This document shows positions 17,848 through 26,671 of a stretch of 64,000 nucleotides of DNA, one piece after another. Within the stretch, counting starts at the first letter, position 1, and each line of letters begins with the position of its first letter. The position numbers were made by a program, and so were the translations under genes. Under the pieces are notes generated by a model that was not told the origin of the DNA, did not search any database, and saw nothing but the letters and a program-made list of their open reading frames with translations. Origin of the DNA: OFTM10 sp964196195 (GTDB lineage Bacteria; Actinomycetota; Acidimicrobiia; Acidimicrobiales; Aldehydirespiratoraceae); NCBI GenBank assembly GCA_964196195.1, contig CAXMSE010000039.1:202132-266131 (forward strand), written 5' to 3'.

Positions 17848-18108
17848 TCAGCCGCCGGTCTCGGGGTAGGTGACTGGCGGGGTGGGTGGAACCGTGGGGT
17901 AGTCGGGGTCGTTGGGATTGAGGGGGGGAGCGAGGCTGGTGGTGGTGCCAGAATCGCCGCCCGGGGCCGTGGTGGTGGAGTCGTCGGGTGCCGGCGTGCT
18001 GGTGGTCGTGGATGTCGTGGTGGGATCCGGTTCCTCGGCAGGGTCGTTGCCGCAGGCGGCCAGGAGTACCGCCGTCGCCAGCAGCGGAACCAGGGAATAT
18101 CGGCGCAT
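17848..18108 (-). CDS. Small Thr/Pro-rich lipoprotein
   Basis: 86 residues with a lipobox LLAAC (C19) after a short charged and hydrophobic signal. The mature part is low-complexity, rich in Thr, Pro, Asp and Ser (TTTSTTTSTPAPDD, then PPTPPVTYPETGG). It is probably a lipid-anchored cell-surface spacer peptide. No catalytic domain. It follows the VOC-like gene on the same strand after a 10-base gap. Confidence 0.65.
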   Translation of the reverse strand: MRRYSLVPLLATAVLLAACGNDPAEEPDPTTTSTTTSTPAPDDSTTTAPGGDSGTTTSLAPPLNPNDPDYPTVPPTPPVTYPETGG

Positions 18109-18118
18109 CTGTCGGACT

Positions 18119-18532
18119 CTACTGGTCGTCAGCGGCCTGGGGTGACATCAGGGCTATCGGGACCGAGATTCCGAGCTCGCTCGTTTGCAGGGTGGCGATT
18201 GTTCTTCCCGCCTGAACGGCGGCCTTCGGTGCGTCCAGGTACCGGCCGAGAAGGGCTGCCGCGGCATCGAGGTCGTTGCACGACACCGCCAGACCCCAGA
18301 AGCGTGCGGGGCCGGGACGTTCCAGGTCGTCGCGGCCGACGAGTTCGAGGATTACGTCGCCGAGCCAGAAGAAGGCCTGGCGGCGGGGTTCGCCATCTGT
18401 TCGCCGCCCACGAGGTGCACGGTGATGGCACCGATGCACACTGCCATCGTGTACCGCAAACCCCGCGCCGGTCCATGAGGAGCTGGAGTCGCCCACCATG
18501 ATCGTGTGGAGTTGGTTGCCCCGTGGTGTCAC
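18119..18532 (-). pseudogene. VOC/glyoxalase-like gene with an apparent internal deletion
   Basis: The frame is open for 137 codons but looks like a damaged two-part VOC protein. The start (QLHTIMVG...WTGAGFAVHDGSV) and end (RRQAFFWLGDVILELVG, then GPARFWGLAVSC and AGRTIATLQTSELGISVPIALM) read like the two ends of a family of roughly 200 residues or more. The middle, HRCHHRAPRGR, is unlike any VOC segment. In the +1 frame the same bases give CIGAITVHLVGGE, which continues the N-terminal half well. I infer loss of the central segment with a frame change at about 18390-18440, leaving a fortuitous open frame. The GTG overlaps the methyltransferase stop (GTGA). Confidence 0.5.
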
Positions 18533-19350
18533 CGCGCGAGAGTGGCGGTCACCACGAATCCTCGGATCAGGCTGTCGACAGGCCCTGAGCCGAATCTCCG
18601 TTTCACCTCGGCGGCGGCCGCCGCGGTGGCGGCGCCCAGCAAATCGGCATCGCGGTTCTCGATCTCGTTGCGGAGGGGGGTGCCCTGGCAGTAGGCGATG
18701 GCGGGGATCTCAGGGGTCTCGGCGCGGCTCCTCGCCTCGAGCATCATCATCGCATCCATCTGGAGCCCGGCGGTGGCCAGCTCCTCTCGGATGACAGACT
18801 CATCGTGGTAGGCGTGTGGGGTGCGGGGCAGGAACTGTGGTGGATCGTCGGGGAAGACGCTGGCGACTCCGGCAGTGACCGCATCGGCGAATTCATTGGC
18901 TTCGAGCCGGTCCCAGGTGTTGAACACGAAATGGCCTGTCGGGGCCAGCACGCGGGCCACCTCTCGGTAGGCGTCGGCGCGGTCCGGGAAGAACATCACT
19001 CCGAACTGGCAGGCGACCACATCGAATTCGTCGACCCCGAAGGGCAGTTCCATCACGTCGGCCTGGCGCCACACGACGGGTCGTTCGGTGCCTATCGAAG
19101 CCGCCTGGTCGAGCATCGGTTGATTGAGATCGGTGGCGGTCAACTCGGTGTGATCGGTCAGGGTTCGCGACAAGGCTCGGGTGGCGACGCCAGTGCCCGC
19201 CGCCACCTCGAGCACGCGGCGAGGGGCGAATGCAGCGACATGGCCCGCGAGGTTGTCGGCATAGGGCTCAAAGATCAGGGGCACGAGGTGGCGGTCGTAG
19301 AGCTCGGCGACCGGGCCGTCGAAGATCATGTCGACATGGGGTGGGGCCAT
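18529..19350 (-). CDS. Class I SAM-dependent methyltransferase
   Basis: 273-residue methyltransferase of the Methyltransf_11/25 type. SAM-binding motif I is VLEVAAGTGVATRAL near residue 45, the acidic motif II residue is in LTATDLNQPML, and motif IV is FDVVACQFGVMFFPD. No substrate clue. Followed by the damaged VOC gene. Confidence 0.88.
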   Translation of the reverse strand: MAPPHVDMIFDGPVAELYDRHLVPLIFEPYADNLAGHVAAFAPRRVLEVAAGTGVATRALSRTLTDHTELTATDLNQPMLDQAASIGTERPVVWRQADVMELPFGVDEFDVVACQFGVMFFPDRADAYREVARVLAPTGHFVFNTWDRLEANEFADAVTAGVASVFPDDPPQFLPRTPHAYHDESVIREELATAGLQMDAMMMLEARSRAETPEIPAIAYCQGTPLRNEIENRDADLLGAATAAAAAEVKRRFGSGPVDSLIRGFVVTATLAR

Positions 19351-19398
19351 GGCTGGGTCTCCACGAGTCGGGGTGAGGTGAACCTAGTGCGCGTTCGC

Positions 19399-19404
19399 TA
19401 GGGT
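19399..19404 (+). promoter_or_regulatory. -10 element TAGGGT for the leaderless start at 19413
   Basis: The context CGCTAGGGTCGCCG, with an 8-nt spacer to GTG 19413, is repeated almost exactly before the Nudix gene at 20253. Confidence 0.5.
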
Positions 19405-19412
19405 CGCCGCCC

Positions 19413-20216
19413 GTGGAGCCCGCCGAGACATTCGCCGACCTTTTCGACATGGCAGCACACGGACCCGACGTGTGGGTCGCGCGTAGCGCGGCCTATCCGT
19501 GGGGACGGGTCTATGGCGGCCAGGTGGCAGCCCAGGGGTTGTGGGCCGCCGCCTCCACCGTGGATCCCGCTTACGTGCCCCATTCCCTCCACGCCTATTT
19601 CATCAGGGGTGGGATGATCGACGAACCGATTCGGTTCGAGGTCGACCGGATCCGTGATGGGCGCTCCTTCGCCACCAGGCGTGTGGTGGCCCGTCAATCG
19701 GGTGGAGCGATACTCAACCTGTCGACCTCCTTCCATGCAGTCGAGGAGGCTCCCGACAGCACCTCGTTGGAGATGCCCACGGAGCTGGCGTCGCCCGAGG
19801 AGTTGGCGAACTCCGACAGAGCCTTCCTGTTCGAATCACGCGTTGCCGACGAAAACCGTGCTCGGGCCTGGGTGAGGGTTCCCGGAGAGAATTCCGACCG
19901 CCCCCTCTGGCATGCGATCGCCCACACCTTTGCCAGCGACGTTCTCCCCACCGAAGCGGTCGAGTTCGCCCACCCCGATGGGCGAGACCGGACCCCCGAT
20001 TTCGACTCGCGCAAATACATGGGGGCGAGTCTCGACCACACGATGTGGTTTCATCGGCTGGCCCCCGCCGACGATTGGGTGCTACACGATTTTCGGGCCA
20101 GTGGAGTGCACGGGGCTCGCGGCGTAGCCACCGGTGAGCTCTGGTCGAGGGATGGCATCCACATCGCCACTGTCAACCAGGAGGTACTCCTGCGTGTCCG
20201 TCGGCCCGGGAGCTGA
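19413..20216 (+). CDS. Acyl-CoA thioesterase II (TesB-like, double hotdog)
   Basis: 267-residue protein with two hotdog folds. Visible blocks are the N-terminal GRVYGGQVAAQGLWAA, the mid-block SLHAYFIRGGMIDEPIRFEV, and the C-terminal DHTMWFHR, DWVLHDFRASGVHGARG and GELWSRDG segments. The aspartate in SLDHTMWFH matches the TesB catalytic acid. Hydrolyses acyl-CoA in the cytosol. GTG start with a leaderless -10 eight bases upstream. Confidence 0.9.
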   Translation: MEPAETFADLFDMAAHGPDVWVARSAAYPWGRVYGGQVAAQGLWAAASTVDPAYVPHSLHAYFIRGGMIDEPIRFEVDRIRDGRSFATRRVVARQSGGAILNLSTSFHAVEEAPDSTSLEMPTELASPEELANSDRAFLFESRVADENRARAWVRVPGENSDRPLWHAIAHTFASDVLPTEAVEFAHPDGRDRTPDFDSRKYMGASLDHTMWFHRLAPADDWVLHDFRASGVHGARGVATGELWSRDGIHIATVNQEVLLRVRRPGS

Positions 20217-20236
20217 GGAGGTGTCGAAGCGCTCGC

Positions 20237-20242
20237 TAGGGT
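20237..20242 (+). promoter_or_regulatory. -10 element TAGGGT for the Nudix gene
   Basis: TAGGGT ten bases before ATG 20253, in the same CGCTAGGGTCGCCG context as at 19397-19410. Confidence 0.45.
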
Positions 20243-20252
20243 CGCCGTCGTC

Positions 20253-20768
20253 ATGACGTTCACCCTGCGCCGTCCTGCGGCACGCTGCGTTCTCCTCGAT
20301 CGGGAGTCACGAATCCTGCTGATCAGCGCCGAGGACCCGATCGACCCCCGCAAGCCGCCGTGGTGGGAGATCCCCGGTGGGGGGATGGGGTGGAACGAGG
20401 ACTCGGGAGCCGCGGCGCTGCGCGAGCTCCACGAGGAGACCGGTATTCCCGACGTGGAGATGGGCCCGTGTGTGTGGGTGCAGCAGACCGAATACACGTT
20501 CGCGGGATACCACTTCGAGTCCGACGATCGAATCCATGTCGCCTGGTGTGATGGCGGCGAATACAACCCTCAGGGCCTCGAGGCGCTCGAGGAAGCGGCT
20601 TTCACGGGTGCGAAGTGGTGGACCCTGGCCGAACTCCTCGCTGCCGACGACCTCACCGTGCCTTACCGGCTCCGTGAGTTCCTTCCCGACTTGCTCGCCG
20701 GCAAGTTCCCCACCGAACCCATCGACATCACACCACCGCTCGAGCACGGCGGGCGCTGCCACCCCTAG
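20253..20768 (+). CDS. Nudix hydrolase
   Basis: 171 residues. A complete Nudix box is visible (G-x5-E-x7-REL-xEE-xG) as GWNEDSGAAALRELHEETG, with the metal-binding glutamates present. The N-terminal TLRRPAARCVLLD and the WWEIPGGGMG strand are typical. It hydrolyses an unknown nucleoside diphosphate derivative. Its stop overlaps the stop of the convergent TetR gene by 4 nt. Confidence 0.9.
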   Translation: MTFTLRRPAARCVLLDRESRILLISAEDPIDPRKPPWWEIPGGGMGWNEDSGAAALRELHEETGIPDVEMGPCVWVQQTEYTFAGYHFESDDRIHVAWCDGGEYNPQGLEALEEAAFTGAKWWTLAELLAADDLTVPYRLREFLPDLLAGKFPTEPIDITPPLEHGGRCHP

Positions 20769-21373
20769 CCGGACTGGTCGTCGACTGCGTCGGCGGGCTG
20801 ACCTCGTAGGCCACTCCAAGCCAGATCGGCCACGCGTGTGGCGAAGGCAGAGTGATCGGTGGAGCGATCGGTGGCCACCAGGTGGCGTCCGGTGGCCTCG
20901 GCGAGGCCGACCACGCCATGAGCGAGGATGAGGCGTTCGTCGGGTTGGAGTCCTTTGATGGCGATGTGTTCGGCAATGAAGTCGGCGATGGCTCGTTCGA
21001 CGCGCACGAGTTGGGCGGAGAACTCAGCGTCGGCGCGAACGCCCTCCCCGAACAGCAGACGAAAGCGCTCCGGGTGATCCGACACGAACTGGAAGTAGGC
21101 GTCGAACCCTAGCTCGACCTGTTGGCGAGGAGACTCGGCTTCGGCCACCGCTTCGGCCACCATCTGGTTGAGCTGCTGGCCGACATCGGTCAATAGGACC
21201 GCGAAGAGGTCGCGCTTGGAAGGAAAGTGTTGATACAAGACCGGCTTGGTGACGCCGGCTTCGGCGGCCACCGCATCCATGGTGGTGGCCTGGTAGCCCT
21301 CGCCGCCGAACACCACGAGGGCCGCGCCTATGAGCTGGGCCCGACGTTCGGGGCCTGGCATCCGTGGCGCCAT
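20765..21373 (-). CDS. TetR/AcrR family transcriptional regulator
   Basis: 202 residues. The N-terminal HTH reads RRAQLIGAALVVFGGEGY then TTMDAVAAEAGVTKPVLYQH, with FPSKRDLFAVLL, diagnostic for TetR. The rest is a helical ligand domain. The ATG at 21373 overlaps the preceding gene's stop (TGATG). The open frame further upstream is shadow. Targets unknown; the adjacent small membrane protein is cotranscribed. Confidence 0.92.
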   Translation of the reverse strand: MAPRMPGPERRAQLIGAALVVFGGEGYQATTMDAVAAEAGVTKPVLYQHFPSKRDLFAVLLTDVGQQLNQMVAEAVAEAESPRQQVELGFDAYFQFVSDHPERFRLLFGEGVRADAEFSAQLVRVERAIADFIAEHIAIKGLQPDERLILAHGVVGLAEATGRHLVATDRSTDHSAFATRVADLAWSGLRGQPADAVDDQSG

Positions 21374-21651
21374 CAGCTGATTTCTCTCCCGTGCTCGATG
21401 TCGTCGCGGACAGCGGCCTTCACCGCGTAGCCGGCCACGATCGCAGGTGCGAGCACGATCGATCCGACGACCAGGCAGGCGATGATGAGCCGTGCCGCAG
21501 TGTCGTTGAAGTCGGTGAAGAGGCCGACGAGAAACACGAGAATCGCCAACCCGTAGAGGGTGTAGCCGAGCCGTTGGCCGAACTCGGCCCATCGCGCGGC
21601 GCGGGCGCGGCGAGCGAGTATGGGGTCTTCGGCCGGGTCCTGGGCGGTCAT
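21373..21651 (-). CDS. Small two-helix membrane protein
   Basis: 92 residues with two hydrophobic segments (about 30-48 and 55-75) separated by DFNDTAARL. A charged N-terminus and a basic-acidic tail flank them. No recognised domain; similar short proteins accompany TetR genes in Actinobacteria. Translationally coupled to the TetR gene. Confidence 0.65.
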   Translation of the reverse strand: MTAQDPAEDPILARRARAARWAEFGQRLGYTLYGLAILVFLVGLFTDFNDTAARLIIACLVVGSIVLAPAIVAGYAVKAAVRDDIEHGREIS

Positions 21652-21692
21652 TGCCCGCTCACGGTATCCACCCAGCGTCTCGGAGGGGTCCT

Positions 21693-22397
21693 TCAGACCT
21701 GGACCGGGCTCGGCATCGGGCGCGCCGATGCCCCCACGAGACGGCGCTCGGTGGGTTCGTCGACGGGGCGGAGTTCGGTGGCGAGCTCGATTATGGCGCC
21801 CTCTCCGGCGCTCGTTTCGCGCCAGCCGAAGACTTCCAACGATGGCAGGGCGCTGGCCGGGACGCGCCGTGGTCGGCGTTGCAGCATCAAGTTGGCAACC
21901 ACGCTCACCAGCCCGATCAGCACGATGAGGTCGCCGAAGGAGATCACCTGATCGGCAGCGGCGACTGGGATGGTGTCGCCGAACATCACCCAGGTGCTGT
22001 CGTCGTCGACGAGGGAGCGGGCACCACTGAGGCTGACGCGGTCGAGGTCGGCCTCGGCCACCATGCCCGCCTCCACCAGAGCTGAGGACCGAACAGGTGT
22101 GGATCCGGTGAAGGCCACAGGCAGGAGATTTGCCGTGATGCCCACCGCGATCACCACCATGCCGACCAGATGCAGATTACGAACTGCGAAAACGAGACCG
22201 GCGGACAAGCCGACGATCGCCCACACGCCCGGGTTGGGTAGGTCGATCACATCGACGGCGAGTCCGCATCCGAACGCGATCAAGAACAAGGCTTGCAGGC
22301 GGAGCTTGGTGCGGATGACAGAGGTGATGCGGCCTCTACGGAGGCGGCCGATGATCAAGCCGACGACAACGGCGGCGGCTATGGGCGCGATGGCCAC
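21693..22397 (-). CDS. DUF5317-like membrane protein
   Basis: 234 residues. Five or so hydrophobic segments occupy residues 1-185, then a cytoplasmic tail rich in R and P (LQRRPRRVP). The pattern (GLIIGRLRRGRI, then LPNPGVWAIVGLSAGLVFAVRN, HLVGMVVIAVGITANLLP, DTIPVAAADQVISFGDLIVLIG) matches DUF5317 proteins of unknown function. A GGAGG Shine-Dalgarno eight bases before GTG 22397 fixes the start. The open frame continuing to 23060 is the antisense shadow of the next gene. Confidence 0.75.
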   Translation of the reverse strand: MAIAPIAAAVVVGLIIGRLRRGRITSVIRTKLRLQALFLIAFGCGLAVDVIDLPNPGVWAIVGLSAGLVFAVRNLHLVGMVVIAVGITANLLPVAFTGSTPVRSSALVEAGMVAEADLDRVSLSGARSLVDDDSTWVMFGDTIPVAAADQVISFGDLIVLIGLVSVVANLMLQRRPRRVPASALPSLEVFGWRETSAGEGAIIELATELRPVDEPTERRLVGASARPMPSPVQV

Positions 22398-22470
22398 AGG
22401 AGAATCCTCCAGGTCGTGCCCGCCGACCGCTTCAGAGGATAGTGAGTCGAGCGTGAGAGTCGGCGGACAC

Positions 22471-23181
22471 TCAGATCTCTGAGCCTCGAGCCGTACCGAC
22501 GAGGGGCTCCCCATCAACCGCTCCGACCCAGCAGTGAATACCGCGGTACGCGGCGAGCTCATCCTCGAAATTCTCTCGATCGGGGGTGAGGACGCCGATT
22601 TCGAGCTCGCTGATCTCGTAGGCGATACCAGCCCAGTCCTCGAAGCGGAGGTAGCAGGAGTCGAGAGCGAAGTTCTCCATGGTGCCGTCGCCGGGATAGA
22701 GCGAAGGGTGAGGAGCGGGGTAGTCGAGCCGTCCGAAGATCTGGAATCGGTGGGAACTCGAGCACGGCAGCAGGGTGGTGATGATGCGCGTTCTGCCCGA
22801 TACCAGGTCCTCGATCCGGTCGAAGCACTGGTCGATGTTGAGCACGTACTGGTTGATGACGGCGCCCGGCATGGTGGTGGGGTCGCGGGGCTCGTCGCCC
22901 GACAGGTCGGGAGGGAGCGTGGTGGCGCCGTCGGGCTCACCCTCGTCGCCGGCCTCTTCGTCATCGGAGGTGGTGGCGGCGCCGGGGCCACTTGCCGGCT
23001 GGGTCGACTGCTCATCCAGGGCCGCGCTGGCGGCGGCGGCCGGATCGCTCGGACGGGCACCGGCGCCGTCGCCCGACCCGCATGAGGCAGCGAAGATCGC
23101 CGCCCCGGCCACTAGGGCGGCGAGGCGCGGTGAGCCAGCGAGCGAGAGAGCTATAGCGGTGCCGGTGTTCAACACAGGCAC
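22471..23181 (-). CDS. Septum-formation-domain lipoprotein
   Basis: 236 residues. A signal segment ends in a lipobox FAASC (C34), then an acidic Ser/Thr/Asp-rich linker to about residue 105. The C-terminal globular part has paired cysteines in QCFDRI, LLPCSSSH, LDSCYLRF and GIHCWVG, the pattern of the actinobacterial septum formation domain (a proposed extracytoplasmic fold with two disulfides). It is followed by the DUF5317 gene. Confidence 0.68.
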   Translation of the reverse strand: MPVLNTGTAIALSLAGSPRLAALVAGAAIFAASCGSGDGAGARPSDPAAAASAALDEQSTQPASGPGAATTSDDEEAGDEGEPDGATTLPPDLSGDEPRDPTTMPGAVINQYVLNIDQCFDRIEDLVSGRTRIITTLLPCSSSHRFQIFGRLDYPAPHPSLYPGDGTMENFALDSCYLRFEDWAGIAYEISELEIGVLTPDRENFEDELAAYRGIHCWVGAVDGEPLVGTARGSEI

Positions 23182-23225
23182 ATCAGGCTAGATCGCCGAT
23201 CCGTCGGCCGACCGGCATGGCCGGA

Positions 23226-24482
23226 TCAGCCGGCGGGAAGGGCCCGATCGATCATCTCGAACGAGAACCAGAGGCACATCGCGGCAGGAAGCAGGCCGGC
23301 GAAACGCAGACCCAGCCGGCCACCTCGGCCGGTCATCCAGAGGCGTCCGGCCAGTCCACCGAAGAACCAGAATGCCACGGCGGCGATCATCCACGCCGCG
23401 GCTCCCGGGATGGCGCCGCGCTCACCGTTGAGGCCTTCGTCGAGGTCGGCGGCTGACCGCGGCGGGGGCGCCGTCGTAGGGGGAGTGGCCCCAGCGTCGG
23501 TGTCGTCGCTCGGCGTGGGCGGGCTTTCGGGTGCCTCGGCGGGCAGGTCTTCGCTGGCGAGTTCGACCAGAGCGGCGGCCTGCTGCGCCTGCTCGGCCTC
23601 CACCGCCCAGTCGGGGATCTCGACCACGTTGTCGATCAGCTCCGCGGCGACGATGATGCGCTGCCTCGAGGAGAGCTTCGGATGACACGCCGTGAGGGTG
23701 AGCCGGTCGTCACCGAAATCGCTGAGGACCCAGGCCGCGTTGGGGTCGACGATGATGTGGCCCTCGCCGATCGAGTCGACCAGGTCGAGCTCTTCTGAGA
23801 ACGCCTCGAGCGGGTCGAGCACCCGGTAGCGGAATTCTCCCTGCACGGTGGTGGTGACGATCTCGTCGCCGGGCATCAGTTCGTCGATGCGGTTGAAAGG
23901 CTTGCCGTAGGTGGTGCGGTGGCCGGCGATCGCGGCGTTGCCGGTGGTGCCCGGCATCGAAGACTGGGAGTAGTGGCCAGGCCCTTTGCGAAGGTCGGCC
24001 ACGGCCACGCCGCGAACCACCACCTTCTCGACGTCGATCGCCGGGATCCCGATGACGGCCAGGGCATCACCATCCTCGGGAAAGAAGAGGGCGAGGCTGT
24101 CCGGGTCGTAGCCCCCGGGCAGGGTGACGGTGGTGGATGGTGGTTCTGCCTGCTCGGCGTCGACCGGTTGGGCCTCGACCGCCGTGGTGGGCGGGGCGCT
24201 GGTCTCCGGAGGAGCATCGGGCGCGGTACCCGAGTCGTCTACGGCTGCAGAGTCGATGAGCTCAGCGGCTGCGTCGAGCCGGGTGTTGAACTCGTCGCGT
24301 AGATCGCTCTGGGATCGGGCCTCCTGGATGTCGGTGCCCCAGAGCTGGAAAACGACAAAAAGCAGCACAACGATGCCGGTGATGATCATCACCCGGCCGA
24401 GCACGCCCAGGACCACCGCCAGGCGCGGGGTGGAGCTAGGCGCTATGACCTCGTCCATATCGGGTTCATCGGTTACAGGCAT
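23226..24482 (-). CDS. Class E-type sortase (transpeptidase)
   Basis: 418-residue membrane protein. A signal-anchor helix lies at about residues 28-48, then a Pro/Thr/Glu linker, then a sortase barrel with catalytic His188 (AGHRTTYGKPF), Cys266 (LTACHPKLS) and Arg273 (SSRQRI). Two more hydrophobic segments lie near the C-terminus. Sortases anchor surface proteins to peptidoglycan; class E enzymes recognise LAxTG-like signals. No substrate is visible here. The ATG at 24482 is preferred over the frame end at 24512. Divergent from ccmA. Confidence 0.9.
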   Translation of the reverse strand: MPVTDEPDMDEVIAPSSTPRLAVVLGVLGRVMIITGIVVLLFVVFQLWGTDIQEARSQSDLRDEFNTRLDAAAELIDSAAVDDSGTAPDAPPETSAPPTTAVEAQPVDAEQAEPPSTTVTLPGGYDPDSLALFFPEDGDALAVIGIPAIDVEKVVVRGVAVADLRKGPGHYSQSSMPGTTGNAAIAGHRTTYGKPFNRIDELMPGDEIVTTTVQGEFRYRVLDPLEAFSEELDLVDSIGEGHIIVDPNAAWVLSDFGDDRLTLTACHPKLSSRQRIIVAAELIDNVVEIPDWAVEAEQAQQAAALVELASEDLPAEAPESPPTPSDDTDAGATPPTTAPPPRSAADLDEGLNGERGAIPGAAAWMIAAVAFWFFGGLAGRLWMTGRGGRLGLRFAGLLPAAMCLWFSFEMIDRALPAG

Positions 24483-24534
24483 CTTGTCCTGAGCGGATGG
24501 TAGGGCCAACAACGGTCGAAGCGGGTCGCGCCGG

Positions 24535-24540
24535 TAGCGT
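24535..24540 (+). promoter_or_regulatory. -10 element TAGCGT of the ccm operon
   Basis: TAGCGT seven bases before GTG 24548 gives a leaderless start for the nine-gene cytochrome c maturation operon. Confidence 0.55.
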
Positions 24541-24547
24541 TCGGTGG

Positions 24548-25225
24548 GTGCCCATCGTCAGATTGAGCGGAGTCGTTGCCCTGCTGGGGCGGTTTCCTGC
24601 ACTTGCCGGAATCGACCTTGAAGTCGGTCCTCGCGAGATCGTTCTCGTGCAGGGACCCAACGGAGCAGGCAAGTCGACCCTGCTGAGGCTGTGCGCAGGC
24701 CTGCTCCGACCTGAATCCGGCGAGGCCGAGGTGCTTGGCCACGACCTTCGCGTTCATCGGGCGGCGGTGCGACGGTCGGTTGGCCTGCTCGGTCACGACA
24801 CCGCCCTCTACGACGACCTGTCGGTTGTCGAAAACCTTCGTTTCTGGGCTCTCGCTTCTCGGGTCGAGGAGGCTGGAGTCGGTCCCGCCATCGAGCGATT
24901 GGGTCTGCCGAGTCGCTTGCACGATGTCGCGGTCGGGAAGCTCTCGGCCGGTCAGCGCCGCAGGGTCGCGCTGGCCGCGGTGGTCGTGCGACGACCCCAG
25001 CTGTGGCTGCTCGATGAGCCTCATGCAGGCCTCGACCAGGGCGGCCGTGACCTCGTCGACCAGCTGGTCACCGATGCGGCCCACGACGGGGCCACAGTGA
25101 TGCTGGCCTCCCACGAGCTTGATCGCACCGTCGATCTCGCCACCCGCCACATCACTGTCGCGGGTGGAACGGTCACATCGGATAGTCCCGGTGGCGGTAC
25201 AGGTGGGGTCGACGATGTTGGCTGA
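24548..25225 (+). CDS. ccmA: Heme exporter ATP-binding protein CcmA
   Basis: 225-residue ABC ATPase of the System I cytochrome c maturation machine; with CcmB it releases holo-CcmE from CcmC. Walker A is GPNGAGKST, the signature is LSAGQRRR, Walker B is LWLLDEPHAG. GTG 24548 with a TAGCGT hexamer seven bases upstream suggests a leaderless start. First gene of ccmABCDEFGHI; it overlaps ccmB by 11 nt. Confidence 0.92.
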   Translation: MPIVRLSGVVALLGRFPALAGIDLEVGPREIVLVQGPNGAGKSTLLRLCAGLLRPESGEAEVLGHDLRVHRAAVRRSVGLLGHDTALYDDLSVVENLRFWALASRVEEAGVGPAIERLGLPSRLHDVAVGKLSAGQRRRVALAAVVVRRPQLWLLDEPHAGLDQGGRDLVDQLVTDAAHDGATVMLASHELDRTVDLATRHITVAGGTVTSDSPGGGTGGVDDVG

Positions 25226-25883
25226 CATCCGCCTCGTGGCGGCCAAGGATCTCCGCATCGAGTTCCGCTCGCGGGTCACCGTCAGCCAGGTGATCCCGTT
25301 CGCCGGTCTTGTTCTCGTGCTCTTCGGGTTTGCCCTCGATGCCAACCGGCCAGTCCTCGAAACCGCCACATCAGGCCTGTTCTGGGTCACTGTGATGTTC
25401 GTGGCTACCATGGCGGTGCAGCGATCGACGGCCATCGAGACCAGCGACGGAGCGCGGCGAGCGCTGCTGCTTGCCGGGGTCGAGCCGGCCGCGGTTTTTG
25501 TCGGAAAGCTGATAGCGGTGGCGGTGCAATTGTTGTTGGTCGAGCTCGTGCTGGTTGCCGGGGTGGTCGTTCTCTACGACGCCCGCATCGAGTCGTGGGG
25601 CCTGCTCGTGTCCACGTGTGTTGTCGCGACCATTGGCATCGCTGCGGCAGGTAGTGTCCTGGGTGCGCTGGTTGCAGGGGTTCGGGCGCGGGAGACGGTG
25701 TTGCCGATCCTCCTGCTTCCGATTCTTGCGCCGGTGCTCATCGGTGCGACAAGGGCGTTCGATGACGCTCTCGGGTCGGTGGCTGTCGATGGCTGGGCTT
25801 GGCTCGGCCTTCTCGCCGGCTTCGGCGTTATTAATGTGGTGCTGGGAGCATTGGCCTACGGCGTTCTTCTGGAGGAGACATGA
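25215..25883 (+). CDS. ccmB: Heme exporter protein CcmB
   Basis: 222-residue membrane protein with about six helices. The N-terminus LVAAKDLRIEFRSR and the central ETSDGARRALLLAGVEPAAV block are characteristic of CcmB, the permease partner of CcmA. The ATG lies inside the ccmA 3' end, and the stop overlaps ccmC by 4 nt. Confidence 0.9.
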   Translation: MLADIRLVAAKDLRIEFRSRVTVSQVIPFAGLVLVLFGFALDANRPVLETATSGLFWVTVMFVATMAVQRSTAIETSDGARRALLLAGVEPAAVFVGKLIAVAVQLLLVELVLVAGVVVLYDARIESWGLLVSTCVVATIGIAAAGSVLGALVAGVRARETVLPILLLPILAPVLIGATRAFDDALGSVAVDGWAWLGLLAGFGVINVVLGALAYGVLLEET

Positions 25884-26671
25884 CCCAACCGATAGCGCCC
25901 CAAGCAGCTGATCAGGGTTCTGCCGATGCTCCGGCGTCCACGGGGTCGCGTGCCACGATGGGGTTGGGGCTGGTGGTCCTTGTCGGCGTCGTGGCGGTGG
26001 TGCTTCTCGGCTTCTTCGGTGCTCCCGAGGACGATCAGCAACGCGACGCGGTGCGGATGATCTTCGTGCACGTTCCGTCGGCGCTACTCACCTACGTGGC
26101 GTTCGCCACCACCGCGCTGGGTTCGGTCATGTGGTTGTGGAAGCGGTCGGTCTGGTGGGACATCGTGGCCCATTCCGCGGCGGAGATCGGGGTGATGTTC
26201 TGTGGTCTCACCCTGGTGACCGGTTCGATCTGGGGCCGACCCACGTGGAACACCTACTGGGACTGGGGCGACGTTCGCCTCGTCACCACCCTGATCCTCT
26301 TCCTGATCATGGTCGGTTACCTGTCGGTCAGGTCCATGGGCGACGACGACGCCACTGCCACCCGAGCTTCGATAATCGGACTCATCGCCGCGGTGAATCT
26401 CCCGATCGTGAATCGCTCCGTCGAGTGGTGGTTCGACCGCACCCTGCATCAGAAGTCGTCGCTCACCGACGGCAACCTGGAGGACCTCACCCTGTTCACG
26501 CTCGTGCTGGGGATCGTCGTATGGGGCCTGTTCTTCACATGGGCGATGATCCACCGGTTCCGCATCGGTTGGCTCGAGCGCGAGTTGCGCTCGGGTGATC
26601 TCCACGAGGCGATAGCGGCCCGCAGGGCGGAGGCCCTCATAGACCACTTCCAGAGCGGAGCAAGCTCATGA
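25880..26671 (+). CDS. ccmC: Cytochrome c biogenesis protein CcmC (heme handling)
   Basis: 263 residues and six predicted helices. The tryptophan-rich periplasmic loop appears as SIWGRPTWNTYWDWGDVR, the WWD-type heme-handling motif of CcmC. Flanking histidines lie in IFVHVPSALL and in the later loops. It loads heme onto CcmE. An N-terminal tail of about 25 hydrophilic residues precedes helix 1. Overlaps both neighbours by 4 nt. Confidence 0.92.
   Translation: MTQPIAPQAADQGSADAPASTGSRATMGLGLVVLVGVVAVVLLGFFGAPEDDQQRDAVRMIFVHVPSALLTYVAFATTALGSVMWLWKRSVWWDIVAHSAAEIGVMFCGLTLVTGSIWGRPTWNTYWDWGDVRLVTTLILFLIMVGYLSVRSMGDDDATATRASIIGLIAAVNLPIVNRSVEWWFDRTLHQKSSLTDGNLEDLTLFTLVLGIVVWGLFFTWAMIHRFRIGWLERELRSGDLHEAIAARRAEALIDHFQSGASS

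Noticed and set aside
22398..23060. N-terminal extension of the DUF5317 gene to 23060
   Set aside because: A Shine-Dalgarno sits before GTG 22397, and the extension overlaps the septum-formation lipoprotein gene in another frame.
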